A stretch of DNA of 64,000 nucleotides from Cordylochernes scorpioides (lineage: Eukaryota; Arthropoda; Arachnida; Pseudoscorpiones; Chernetidae). Positions 1 through 10,825 of the stretch are shown in pieces; the first letter of the stretch is position 1; each line of letters starts with the position of its first letter. A program made the translations under genes and the position numbers. Below the pieces are notes generated by a model, which saw nothing but the letters and a program-made list of their open reading frames with translations, did no database searches and was not told the origin of the DNA. The stretch is from contig CP092879.1 in assembly GCA_030710605.1 (NCBI GenBank), forward strand, positions 41,535,008-41,599,007, given 5' to 3'.

Positions 1-430
1 AAGTTATTGGTCCTTTCAAATTTGAGCCTTTTTATTTTGATGAAGACACCTAGATTTATTTTATTTATATATATTTAACTATATTTTACTCTATAAACAT
101 AAATTATAAATTTCGAAAGAAATCTCACGTTTTATTTTCTTCTAAATTCCAAGATTCCTCCAAGGTCAAATGTATTAAATCTAATAATGTAATTAACCTA
201 TATAATTATAACCACATCTTGGAACATCTAAAAACACGTGTGACATTGAAGCAAATTCTCACACAATTTCAAATGGATTTTGAAAATAAAAAAAAAGAAT
301 ATCTCTGAGTATACGGCAATAAAACCCACTTCGTCAAAATCTCAAGAAGGACAAACAAGCTAGGCAAAAAACGAGTCACTTAAGAGGTTTTTTATAGATC
401 TTTCTTTAGATCTTGAGTATTTTTTTCAAT
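1..430. other. AT-rich non-coding stretch
   Basis: No open frame, RNA gene or recognisable repeat is visible. It is AT-rich and ends where the ~310-bp satellite begins. Confidence 0.6.
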
Positions 431-439
431 GGTCCTCCA

Positions 440-2370
440 ATCTACGGTACAAGAAGGGCCTTGTAAAGGCCGAGTGTTCTTATCTTGGAAGGTCCCTGGC
501 TACCTAATGTAGGCCCCTGCCTTCTAATGTGGCGGGCGCCTTTTATTGGACCCTTATCTCACATACCACCACCTTTCGTTCTTTTATACACAACGCCGTC
601 TATTCTGTCCTATTTACATAGACTATCGTGATGGGGCATTTCTTAGTCTTACTTGAACACTGAGACATCCCAATGTTATATATTTTTTGATTAGTCAATC
701 TTTGTGTAGTACCATCTCCGATGAGGTCGGCCATCAAAGGACGTCCTTTTACCCTGTTCATAGCAACACTCTTCATATCTTCCTATATTATAATTCCAAA
801 ACATTCTGTTATCAATCTCCTTGCCCTGTCTTGTAATGTGGCGGGCGCCTTTATTGGACCCTTATCTCCCATACCACCACCTTTCATTCTTTTACACACA
901 ACGCCGTCTATTCTGTCCTATTTACATAGACCCTTCGTGATGGTGCATTTCTGAGTCCTACATGAATACTGAGACATCCCAATGTTATTGTTTATCTTTT
1001 ATGATTAGACCATCTTCGTATAGAGCCATCTCCGATAAGGTGGGCCATCAGGAAACGCCTTTTATCCTGTTCATAGCAATTCTCTTCACATCTCTTCGTA
1101 TATTATAATTATAGAAAATTTTGTTAACAATCTCTTCCCCCTGCTTCCTAATGTGGCGGGCGCCTTTTATTGGACCCTTATCTCACATACCACCACCTTT
1201 TGTTCTTTTATATACAACGCCGTCTATTTTGTCCTATTTACATAGACTATCGTGATGGGGAATTTCTGAGTCCTATTTGAATACTGAGACATCCCAATGT
1301 TATTGTTTATCTTTTATGATTAGACAATCTTCGTATAGAGCAATATCCGATAAGGTACTAAACGCTTTTTTCATGTTTATAGCAATTCTCTTCATCTCTT
1401 CGTATATTATAATTCTAAAACATTATGTTTTCAATCTTTCTTACCTGCTTCCCAATGTGGCGGGCGCCTTTTATTGGACCCTTATCTCACATACCACCAC
1501 CTTTTGTTCTTTTATATACAACGCCTTCTATTCTGTCCTGTTTACATAGACTATCGTGATGGGGAATTTCTGAGTCCTATTTGAATATTGAGACATCCCA
1601 ATGTTATTGTTTATCTTTTATGATTAGACAATCTTCGTATAGAGCAATATCCGATAAGGTGGGCCATCACTAAACGCTTTTCCCCTGTTTATAGCAATTC
1701 TCTTCATCTCTTCGTATATTATAATTCTAAAACATTATGTTTTCAATCTCCCTTACCTGCTTTCTAATGTGGCGGGCGCCTTTTATTGAACCCTTATCTC
1801 ACATACCACCACCTTTTGTTCTTTTATACACAACGCCGTCTATTCTGTCCTATTTACATAGACCCTTTGTGATGGAGCATTTCTGAGTCCTACTTGAACA
1901 CTGTGACAGCTCAATGTTATTGCGTATCCTTTTTAATTAGACAATCTTCATGTAGTGCTATCTCCGATGAGGTCGGCCATCAGAAAACGTATTTTATCTT
2001 GTTCATAGCAATACTCTTCATCTCTTCATATATTATAATTCTAGAAGATTATGTTAACAATCTCTTCGCCCTGCTTCCTAATGTGGCGGGCGCCTTTTAT
2101 TGGACCCTTATCTCACATACCACCACCTTTTGTTCTTTTATACACAACGCCCTCTATTCTGTCCTATTTACATAGGCTATTCATGATGGGACATTTCTGG
2201 GTCCTACATGAACGCTGAGACAGCCCAAGTATATAATTGTTTATCTTTTCTAATTAGTCATTCTTCATGTAGTGCCATCTCCGATGAGGTCGGCCATCAG
2301 AGAACGCTCTTTCACCCTGTTCATAGCAATACTATTCATTTATTCATATATTCGTATAACCGAGGTGCCT
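440..2370. repeat. Satellite, ~310-bp unit, about six copies
   Basis: The GC-rich landmark GGCGGGCGCC recurs at about 531, 840, 1155, 1459, 1771 and 2085, giving spacings of 309, 315, 304, 312 and 314. Each unit then carries a 'CTTATCTCACATACCACCAC' block, a 'TATTTACATAGAC' block and a 'CCATCTCCGAT' block. The first and last units are partial. Short open frames in the units are not coding evidence: the period is not a multiple of three, so frames differ from copy to copy and the peptides are not maintained. The array ends about 155 bp before the LTR of element 1. Confidence 0.93.
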
Positions 2371-2524
2371 TGTCCGTATTTTTATATTAACACTTACAAA
2401 TGATTCGGTACTTCAAAGCCAGATGTGTATTTTATCAATATATAAATTATTTTTAAATAGAACAAATGAAACATTTATTAAATCAATTCCTCGAAGTTTT
2501 TCATTAAAATATATCAGATATATA

Positions 2525-3275
2525 TGTGATGATTTAAGACCATGGAATTGTTGTAAATAGTCTAGATATCTACTACCACATGTTCCACCCCATGACTGTA
2601 TATAACTTCTTATGTACTGCACATAGAAAACCTCAACTAACATCAATCTGTACCGCGTAAGAATCTAATAAAGTATCGCAACTGTACAGATAGAAGGAAT
2701 GGACACTAACAGGAGAAAGTTAAGGTTAAAACAAATCAGGCTTAGGTGATCGTAGAAGTAAGGCCTAGCAAAGAAGCTTAAAGTTAGAACCACTATTAAT
2801 AAATTTATAGTCAATTTTACGATCGCGGAAACCATAAAAGTCGAGTAACGCCCCGTATTTCCGGAGCAAGGCCGGTTATATCTTCCGTCAAAGAGATAAG
2901 CCAGGCCCAATCAGAAGACAATACCTAAGTAGGTCAACCAATAGCCAACGGCCACGTGAAAAAGTCCCACCAATTAGGAAAGAATCACCTAAATAGGTCA
3001 ACCAATTAGAAAGAAGAAAGGTCTTGGTGTTAAATCGAGAACCTAGAATAGGCAGTCGGCGCTTGGATCCCAACGGTAACACTTGCTCTAAAGATCTCTC
3101 TCTCCCCTCATCCCCATTCCTTCTTGACGTCAGACGCTTCTTAGTGGAATCTCTGTTTGTTTATTTCACCTTTGGCCCAGCTGTGTCGCCTTTCACCACG
3201 ACTGCACGGTAGAGTTGACATCGAGGTTCGTCTAGCATCAGGTAACACTGGTCCCAGAGGTCCCAAGATATCACA
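2525..3275 (+). repeat. Left LTR of element 1
   Basis: 751 bp, matching 9597-10347 except for about four substitutions (for example C/G near 2703, C/T near 2636, C/T near 3106 and T/C near 3195). This is about 99.5% identity and implies recent insertion or gene conversion. The 3' third is much richer in GC than the flanking DNA. An AATAAA lies near 2667. Confidence 0.95.
2907..3006 (+). promoter_or_regulatory. Four evenly spaced CCAAT boxes in the LTR
   Basis: CCAAT occurs at 2907, 2938, 2970 and 3002, all on the + strand, at spacings of 31, 32 and 32 bp. Two lie in a 64-bp direct repeat with the core AGGTCAACCAAT. An E-box CACGTG sits near 2953. The same cluster is in the right LTR (9979-10078). 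CCAAT clusters bound by NF-Y-type factors are typical of promoters. The promoter role is inferred, and the strand agrees with the + gag and pol. Confidence 0.6.
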
Positions 3276-3355
3276 GACTCCCCCGTCCGAAGAGTCGACA
3301 GGATAGTGGACGCCAAGGTACAAGTAAGCAAGTAGACCACTGTCTGTACAGAAAG

Positions 3356-3763
3356 ATGGAACAGGGAAGAGAGGAGGACTCAAAGGAGCCCATGAAGACC
3401 GATCCCGACTACGAAAGTGGCGAAAACACCACTTTTCCAAAGAAAGAAAACACTCTCGGTAGGACGCAGGAAATTGTCCCCAGCCAGGAAGACGTCACGC
3501 CCCCGCCGCCGGTGTCAGATGTCCTGGGGAGGTTGACGACGACGCTACATCAGCTTTCTGCCGTGACCGGACATCGCGAGAGGTGGAATCGCTGCGATGG
3601 TTCGTACGAGGCGCAGAGCTTCTTCACCAACTACGACGCCCAAGCAGATCGGGCCAAACTACAATACTCTACAAGACTGAGAAAGCCACCAGACCTCCTG
3701 CAAGCACCCCTCCGAGTTACCAACACGCGAGCGTATGTTACCTGCTCCCCCGACCATCTCTAA
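3356..3763 (+). pseudogene. gag: Truncated gag of element 1
   Basis: The frame starts at an ATG 80 bp inside the left LTR and runs 135 codons. The middle (residues ~80-120) contains CDGSYEAQSFFTNYDAQADR followed by a 'KPPDLLQAPLR' segment. This is the style of Ty3/gypsy capsid N-terminal regions, where a 'DGSY..A..FF' block precedes a 'LPDLL' block. The N-terminus is acidic and proline-rich. Family gags normally run to 300 or more residues with a zinc knuckle; here a stop follows soon after and no CCHC motif is seen. A neighbouring frame stays open over the second half, so at least one indel has broken the gene. The assignment rests on motif style only. Confidence 0.65.
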
Positions 3764-3893
3764 ACCACGAGCCCAGCGCAAACAATGAACTCTGACCTTC
3801 CCAAGAATCCTCCAACCATGGCACAAGACCAGGACTGTTCCGACATACAAGACCACACAACAGTAGGTTCCTCCATATATAATTTTTGTTGAA

Positions 3894-4075
3894 CAATTGC
3901 TCGTTCGAGCGGAACTGTCCAATAATGTAAACCTACTCTACTACTTGATACAGAAGCATCTATCGATATAATTAGTCGGAATACTTTTAAAATAATAGAA
4001 ACCAGTTTGTAAAAGAAAATACCTGTCCATCCATTTAACTTAACTATTAACGCCATAGTTAACAATATTGTCACC
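3894..4075 (+). pseudogene. Protease remnant of element 1
   Basis: One frame reads VRAELSNNVNLLYY and the neighbouring frame continues LLLDTEASIDIISRNTFKII. Together they look like a retropepsin entry strand followed by the active-site loop, split by a frameshift. The usual Asp-Thr-Gly is Asp-Thr-Glu here, which would be expected to impair catalysis. Stops follow shortly after. From here to about 4990 the DNA is AT-rich and broken in all frames; an isolated 104-codon frame at 4612-4926 has no recognisable domain. Confidence 0.55.
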
Positions 4076-5087
4076 ATAGATTATATCTTTTTGATCTTAA
4101 AAATAAGTAACATAACGCGGAATCTAAATTCCATATCATCGATACACCCTTGCCTTTTATCATATTATCCCTTAATTCCATAAAACGATTTCTACTAATT
4201 ATAAACTGTTCTCAGCTACTCCTGTATCAAGATAATGTACCTCTACCAACTACCTTGTACCAATTCACCTCGTGCAAGCAACACGTGTCCCATGGACAGG
4301 TTAATACAACTGTCTCATTTACTAAATTTTCCCCTCCTGGAACGGCTTGCTCACACGTGGTGAACTCCAACACTCTTATTTAATCTTATTGTAATGTTCC
4401 TAATCCCATTTTCAACGCCCCTATATCCTTTTCTTTCATAGCTTTAGACAGAAATAACCTAAGTCACAGCCTCCCAAAACTATTCCAATCGTTAAATTCC
4501 CACATAACTACACTCCTTCATTTTACATGCATATTAAATATCGACAAATCACTCTCAACAAAATATACAACACCCTCTCACATAACTTTTTCCAATTGAC
4601 AACAATTTTTAATGCGCGACTTAACACCCAAATCTAATTTCGAGCCACACAAGCTTTATTACGTCGCCCTACTAAACACACACACAAAAAATTATTTTTT
4701 TCACATTAAACGTGTCATATCCACTAACAATATAAAAATTATCGATATGTTCGTACAACCAGCACCCATGACTTTAGTAAATTTGTTATTCTTAGTAAAA
4801 CAGATTAGATTTTGTACAAAACAAAGACTTCACGTGACACCTTTTCATTTACAATTTTTTCGCTTCGTGTCACAGAGCTACGCCACAAAACTCTTTCACT
4901 TCTCAGGCCAAAGTGTGCGCCTGTGACACATTTAACCACACATTGTCCACGTCGATAGTCGCAATTTCATTCAATTCTAACCCGATATCAATGAATAACA
5001 TTTTTCCTAAGTCCGCCAAAAACCATTCGATTTAATATCAACAGATACAATATCCGAATTTTCGAAATACAAACACAGATCGAACAC

Positions 5088-7307
5088 ATGCTGGAACACG
5101 GTATAATTACAACCTCTGTATCTCCCTATGCCAGTCCCATTACGCTTGTCACCAAGCGTGACAAATCAAAACGCTTTTGTGTTGACTATCGTAGGATTAA
5201 TGAAATCATTGCCCCAGACGTCCATCCTCTCCCCTTGATAGAGAATATACTCGACAAACTCTCACGCGCCAAATATTTCTCCTCAGCCGACATATCTTCT
5301 GCCTACTGGCAGGTCGAAATAGATCCCAGTTCCCGTCACCTTTTAGCTTTCGTGACATTAGACGGGCAATACGAATTTTGTAGGCTTCCTTTTGGGATGC
5401 GCAACTCACCACAGATTTTTGAACGTGCAATAAACCAAATATTCCAAAAATATAAGTTAAACTTCATAGCCCACTATTTCGATGATTTTATTATCTTTTC
5501 GAATACCTTAGAAGAGCATATTCAACACGTAGAAAAATTCCTGGAGATCTGCCAACAGGAAAATATTAAACTAAACTATAAAAAATGCGAATTTTTGAAG
5601 ACATCAATAGAATTTCTAGGATACACTATTAAGAACGGAACTTACACACCGCAGACCCGTAACCTCGATATTATTAACGCTATCAAACCTCCCTTCAACC
5701 AAAAAACATTACAGTCCTTTTTAGGAGCCGTCAACGTGTATAACAAGTTTATACCAGATTATGCCCGTCTCAGAACCCCACTCAACAATTTACTTAAAAA
5801 GGACACTAAATGGCAATGGGACGAAAAATGTCAACAGGCATTCACGGCTCTCAAGGAGAGCTTAACACGTAAGCCCGTATTACATCTGTATCAGGATGGC
5901 TTACCCTGCCGCTTGTACTGTGACGCCTCCACCCAGGGAATCGCAGGAATTCTCAAACAAGTACATCCGGATGGAAAAGTTCATCCCACACAGTATTACA
6001 GTAGAGCACTACGCCCTCACGAACGCAACTATACCATTTCAGAGTTAGAATGCTTAGCGATCGTAGAAAGCATCGAAAAATTCCGCATCTATCTATCCGG
6101 TACCAAATTCACTGTCTACTCCGACCACCAAGCCCTACAATGGCTTAAAACTATTAAAAACCCGTCAGGACGACTTTTTAGGTGGAGTTTAAGACTATCC
6201 ACTTACGACTATGAAATACAGTACCTCAAGGGAACCCAGCAACACGAGGCCGATTTGCTTTCTCGCAATCCATTTTGTGGATTTATCAGTGCCCGTACTA
6301 TTAAGAAACACCAACCGAATATCACAGATACCAGTGTCGCTGTAGACGTCAACGGTCTACACACCATACGACGTAAAGGTGTAAACCGAATAATAATACC
6401 CGAAGCTCTTCAACACTCGCTTATGAACCAGGTTCACAGCGAATACAACCATCCCGGTATCTCCCAAATGGCTCGCCTAATCTCTACTCAGTATTACTGG
6501 AAAGATATGGCCAAATCCATACAAAAATTTGTAAATTCCTGTCATACCTGCCAAATCATCAAAAGACCCAAAGGTAAGCCTTATGGCACCTTAGGACAAA
6601 TTCCCCCACCACAACAGCCGTTCGATTTAATATCAATAGATACAACAGCCGGATTTTCGAAATACGGACACTCCAAGACGTATCTCCATGTTATAGTGGA
6701 TCACTTGACCAGATACGCTTGGGCATTCCCATCGAAATCTACAAGTACCTTAACGTACATCCAAACCCTAAAAAAGGTACTACAACAAGGGTCTCCAAAA
6801 CGTCTACTTTCGGATAGAGCGCCCGCATTCACCTCCGAAAAATTCCGCAAATTTCTGCTATCTCGTGGTATACAACCATTACTTACCACCAGTAACAATC
6901 CGCAAGCTAACGGATTGATAGAACGATTGAACGCCACCATCACTGGAAAACTAAGGTTACTTTATCTCGAAAACCCGAAGACATCTTGGACCAAACTAAT
7001 TAAACAAGTTGTCCAAATCTATAACCAATCTCCGCACACCGTCACAGGTTTCCCACCGATCTTCTTGATGTTTAATAGCATCCCACCAGAACTAAAAAAT
7101 CATTACAACCCGTTCCCCGACGTACAGAAGGCTAGGCAACTTGCCTCCAGCAGAACACAGCTTAAGCATGAAAGGGACAAACAAAGATATGATAAGGGTC
7201 ATCAAGCCCCGCATTTCGAGATTGGTGACCTAGTCCTCGTAAAAATTATAAACATCCCGATACGGGAAAATTGGCACCATACTTCACAGGTCCGTTTACA
7301 ATTATAG
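5088..7307 (+). CDS. pol: Ty3/gypsy pol: RT, RNase H, integrase
   Basis: 739 codons from the ATG; the frame is open upstream to 4995. It would copy element RNA into DNA and insert it. RT: 'SPYASPITLV', Asp68 in 'SSADISSAYW', 'RLPFGMRNSPQIFERAI', and the catalytic box YFDD at 130-133 (YxDD with Phe). RNase H: Asp279 in 'LYCDAS', the SELE glutamates at ~319-321, Asp346 in 'YSDHQAL'. Integrase: zinc-binding His450, His455, Cys485 and Cys488, then Asp518 ('ISIDTT'), Asp576 ('LLSDRAP') and Glu612 ('GLIERLN'); the last pair is separated by 35 residues, as in the DD35E family. All catalytic positions are present. The frame is lost near 7250, and the C-terminal tail continues in another frame. The upstream protease and gag are broken, so this copy is unlikely to be autonomous. 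Confidence 0.93.
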   Translation: MLEHGIITTSVSPYASPITLVTKRDKSKRFCVDYRRINEIIAPDVHPLPLIENILDKLSRAKYFSSADISSAYWQVEIDPSSRHLLAFVTLDGQYEFCRLPFGMRNSPQIFERAINQIFQKYKLNFIAHYFDDFIIFSNTLEEHIQHVEKFLEICQQENIKLNYKKCEFLKTSIEFLGYTIKNGTYTPQTRNLDIINAIKPPFNQKTLQSFLGAVNVYNKFIPDYARLRTPLNNLLKKDTKWQWDEKCQQAFTALKESLTRKPVLHLYQDGLPCRLYCDASTQGIAGILKQVHPDGKVHPTQYYSRALRPHERNYTISELECLAIVESIEKFRIYLSGTKFTVYSDHQALQWLKTIKNPSGRLFRWSLRLSTYDYEIQYLKGTQQHEADLLSRNPFCGFISARTIKKHQPNITDTSVAVDVNGLHTIRRKGVNRIIIPEALQHSLMNQVHSEYNHPGISQMARLISTQYYWKDMAKSIQKFVNSCHTCQIIKRPKGKPYGTLGQIPPPQQPFDLISIDTTAGFSKYGHSKTYLHVIVDHLTRYAWAFPSKSTSTLTYIQTLKKVLQQGSPKRLLSDRAPAFTSEKFRKFLLSRGIQPLLTTSNNPQANGLIERLNATITGKLRLLYLENPKTSWTKLIKQVVQIYNQSPHTVTGFPPIFLMFNSIPPELKNHYNPFPDVQKARQLASSRTQLKHERDKQRYDKGHQAPHFEIGDLVLVKIINIPIRENWHHTSQVRLQL

Positions 7308-7585
7308 AAATAATATCCTCAAACGTAGTCCGAATTAACAGACCCAATCGACCCCTAAATAAAGAAGATGATACAGTTCATGTGAACAAACTTAAATACT
7401 ATACAGAAGATATCTTATTCCTCGCGCCCCAGCCTCTAATTCCAACACCTCGCGTAACACCTGATGTCCACTTGATAGAATTCGGCCATTTATGTCCCAC
7501 AATATTTGACGCGCAGAAATCCCGTCTTATACCCCCGACTTGCTCAGCGCCTTTTCTGCACCTTAATGCAGAGATCTTCCAATAA
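7250..7585 (+). pseudogene. Frameshifted C-terminal tail of element 1 integrase
   Basis: A different frame continues the integrase tail with 'LAPYFTGPFTIIEIISSNVV' and then 'VHVNKLKYY'. This is the GPY/F-type module that normally follows the 'GDLVLVK' segment still found at the end of the main frame. A one-base indel around 7245-7260 explains the break. The frame ends at 7585. Confidence 0.85.
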
Positions 7586-9596
7586 GTTGAAAGAAAGCAA
7601 GCTGCCCCCACAAAGGGCCTCTGACCCAAATAAATATGCCCGCCACCGCCGGAAATCGCTAATAATAAATTCGAAGGGAGATGAGCAAACAAACAGCCGA
7701 CATCTTGTTACGGCCCGTCGCCACCCCGATGTCACTCTAATGGATTTTCGCTACCTATTAAATCAAATATTAGTGCGTGCCTTTTATTTTTATTCTACTC
7801 CAATATCCCGTTTAGCTACTAATAACTTGCTTAACACGTTAGTTTACATTTACTAACAAATCAGTCCACTAACAGAATAAATGCCGCTTTAGGAAGAATC
7901 ACGTTTTCACCTAAACGTGGCGCAGGGAACAAAAAATCGACAACATTAGGACTCAGTTAGTTTCACAGTTGGAAACAATGTGATCCACGAGTCGCATCAA
8001 ACTTAAAACAAATTCGATAAGTTAGAACAACTTAGGCCAACAAGACCAAAGATATCAATCGAGGACAATTTAAAGCTCTCTCCACCCATCCTAAAAAACA
8101 GGAACATTACGTTTGGCCTACAACTTTCCATTCTTTCACGATATATAATTTCTATGTATAATCTTACTTGCTCTTCTTTCTCGATGAACATTTTTTTTAA
8201 ATTTTCATTTTAATATCTTGTATATAATCATTATATAGCTCTTATAATTTTTTTTATTATTTACGTCAACCAATCAGTTTAGATTAGTGTCATTTTATTT
8301 TATTTTACCAAAACTTATTTACTTTTGCTTTATGACTCTATTCTATAATCAACTTTATATTTTATCTTTCATATCTAATAATCTCAAGTATATTTCATGC
8401 TTATATGACTAATTTGCATTTTGTCATTTTATATTTTCTCTCACTTTATAAATTCGATGTTATTTACATTGTCTCATCTTCCGCCACCATGTCAATGCTA
8501 TCGAGTACATTATTGCTTTTTTTTTTCTCATTTAATATTTTCACTTTCTATTACCCCTTATATACTGCTGTAGTGTGTTAATCTTTGTATCATGTCATCA
8601 CTATTTTTACTTTTTTTTAAAGATTACTTTGCATTTAACTTCGCAATTCTATTTTCGATTTTTCAAATCCTTTAACGCTATATGCAAAGCCTTAATTTCG
8701 CAATTTCATATCTCAATGATATATTCTTTTATAATCAAACTAAAAATCATGATCTAAAAACAGGACAATCTTCAATAACCTCTTAAACAACCACTTTAAA
8801 GGTTACTTCTTGATAAATACTAACCCTTTTCCGCAGGAACTTTTAACTCCTTCGCAGGCTAGACTTGACCTACTTTGATTTCGTAATTAACAATCTTGAC
8901 ACACCGTCCCCCAGACTTACCTATCCCTACTTCTGGCTTGGATACGTGCAAATTGTATTTTTTTTATATATTCCAGGGCACTCTCATGCCACACGCTGGC
9001 ACATTTTTTTTTATTTTACTCTTTTTCTCGCTAAGCCCCTGACGACTCCAATTAAAACTTTGATTTCTGGTCACTGATCTTCGCCCTCATTTATCCTGCA
9101 TGCGTACGTCTTAACGACTAATTACTAAAACCCATAACAATCCCCCTTATCATACTTTTCGATTGTGGTACTGTAACTTTATTTCGGTCCTTAAATTTAC
9201 ATGTGAAACATGGCCTAGGATTTCCGCGCCGTGCACATTAAATGGTTTGGGACTTGAGTCAAAGTGACATTGCCTCAACCAAGTGATAACTAACCCTTCA
9301 ACCCTTTCTAACGCCCATCACGAAGAGATCATGATTGTCCCATCCAATCGTTTTCATTTTCACCTATAATCATTATATGTTCTCTATTAAATATTTTATT
9401 CATATTTTTATTTTTACTTGTATGTTTAGTATTAGTTGTTTATGCTTTATTATCTCTTATGGATATACAGAAATCAACCCCATGTTAAATACCAACTCAT
9501 TTCAATTAATTTTTAAAAATTACTTCCTTAATAACAGTCTTCCTATTCCGCTCTCTTAAATCCCTCCATATGAACCCTCTCACATCCGGGGCCATC
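7586..9596. other. Non-coding 3' interior of element 1
   Basis: About 2 kb between the integrase stop and the right LTR, without a frame longer than ~75 codons and without an env-like signal peptide or membrane protein. AT-rich and pyrimidine-rich. The stretch just before the right LTR (9570-9596) is not a purine tract on the + strand. Confidence 0.7.
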
Positions 9597-10347
9597 TGTG
9601 ATGATTTAAGACCATGGAATTGTTGTAAATAGTCTAGATATCTACTACCACATGTTCCACCCCATGACTGTATATAACTTCTTATGTACTGCACATAGAA
9701 AACCTCAATTAACATCAATCTGTACCGCGTAAGAATCTAATAAAGTATCGCAACTGTACAGATAGAAGGAATGGAGACTAACAGGAGAAAGTTAAGGTTA
9801 AAACAAATCAGGCTTAGGTGATCGTAGAAGTAAGGCCTAGCAAAGAAGCTTAAAGTTAGAACCACTATTAATAAATTTATAGTCAATTTTACGATCGCGG
9901 AAACCATAAAAGTCGAGTAACGCCCCGTATTTCCGGAGCAAGGCCGGTTATATCTTCCGTCAAAGAGATAAGCCAGGCCCAATCAGAAGACAATACCTAA
10001 GTAGGTCAACCAATAGCCAACGGCCACGTGAAAAAGTCCCACCAATTAGGAAAGAATCACCTAAATAGGTCAACCAATTAGAAAGAAGAAAGGTCTTGGT
10101 GTTAAATCGAGAACCTAGAATAGGCAGTCGGCGCTTGGATCCCAACGGTAACACTTGCTCTAAAGATCTCTCTCTCCCCTCATTCCCATTCCTTCTTGAC
10201 GTCAGACGCTTCTTAGTGGAATCTCTGTTTGTTTATTTCACCTTTGGCCCAGCTGTGTCGCCTTCCACCACGACTGCACGGTAGAGTTGACATCGAGGTT
10301 CGTCTAGCATCAGGTAACACTGGTCCCAGAGGTCCCAAGATATCACA
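9597..10347 (+). repeat. Right LTR of element 1
   Basis: 751 bp, same ends and length as 2525-3275 with about four substitutions. Followed directly by TATATATTTATATATG. Confidence 0.95.
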
Positions 10348-10604
10348 TATATATTTATATATGATTAAAAATTAAAAGGAGAAGCCAGAGAAATAAAAGA
10401 AATGATACAAAGAAAATTCATCGGATAAAAATGTATTGAAACAAAATGGACTTATATTTACCAGTTTTTTCTTTTCTATTATCTCTAGGAATATAATTAT
10501 TATAATAAATATAAACAAATAATCTTATTATAGAAATGTAAAATATACTGTAAAATATTGCACACAAACAAATATTCAAGGTAAAATTATTGAAGGCTTT
10601 TTTA

Positions 10605-10822
10605 AGACTACAAAGATTTCTCACAATGAATTTCCTTTTCTTATTTATTTAAAAATGCAAACTTTCAAGCGATAATCAACAGGCTTAATTAAAAAATAAT
10701 CGAGTTTTCAATATTGCGCTAGGGTTGATGTTTTTTTTTAATTAAACATGTTAATTATCACTTGAAAGCTAGAATTTTAATAAATAAAAAATAAATTCAT
10801 TGTGAGAAATGTTTGTAGTTTT
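10605..10822. repeat. Foldback element
   Basis: Arms of ~100 bp (about 10605-10706 and 10727-10822) are imperfect reverse complements; the shared outer part is ACTACAAA.ATTTCTCACAATGAATTT. It encodes nothing. This form is typical of MITEs or foldback elements. Confidence 0.8.
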
Positions 10823-10825
10823 GAA

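Larger units (their letters stand above)
2525..10347 (+). mobile_element. Ty3/gypsy-like LTR retrotransposon (element 1)
   Basis: A 7.8-kb element bounded by two 751-bp direct repeats that start TGTGATGATT and end GATATCACA, so the ends form short inverted repeats. TATA flanks both sides (2521-2524 and 10348-10351) and could be a 4-bp target duplication, although the flanks are low-complexity. On the + strand the interior holds a gag fragment, a protease remnant, RT, RNase H and integrase in the Ty3/gypsy order, then about 2 kb of non-coding DNA before the right LTR. No env-like frame is seen. A conventional PBS and polypurine tract are not visible in this orientation (see findings). Confidence 0.9.

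Noticed and set aside
721-2390. Four plus-strand frames of 60-93 codons with similar peptides
   Set aside because: They are the same satellite unit read in whichever frame happens to be open; the period is not a multiple of three and the peptides are not kept.
3024-3212. Plus frame inside the LTR
   Set aside because: Short, non-conserved in character, and contained in the putative promoter/leader region.
2413-3440. Minus frames across the left LTR, repeated at 9506-10154
   Set aside because: Identical because the LTRs are identical; no domain, and antisense to the element's genes.
4612-4926. 104-codon plus frame in element 1
   Set aside because: No recognisable domain; lies in the decayed protease-RT interval.
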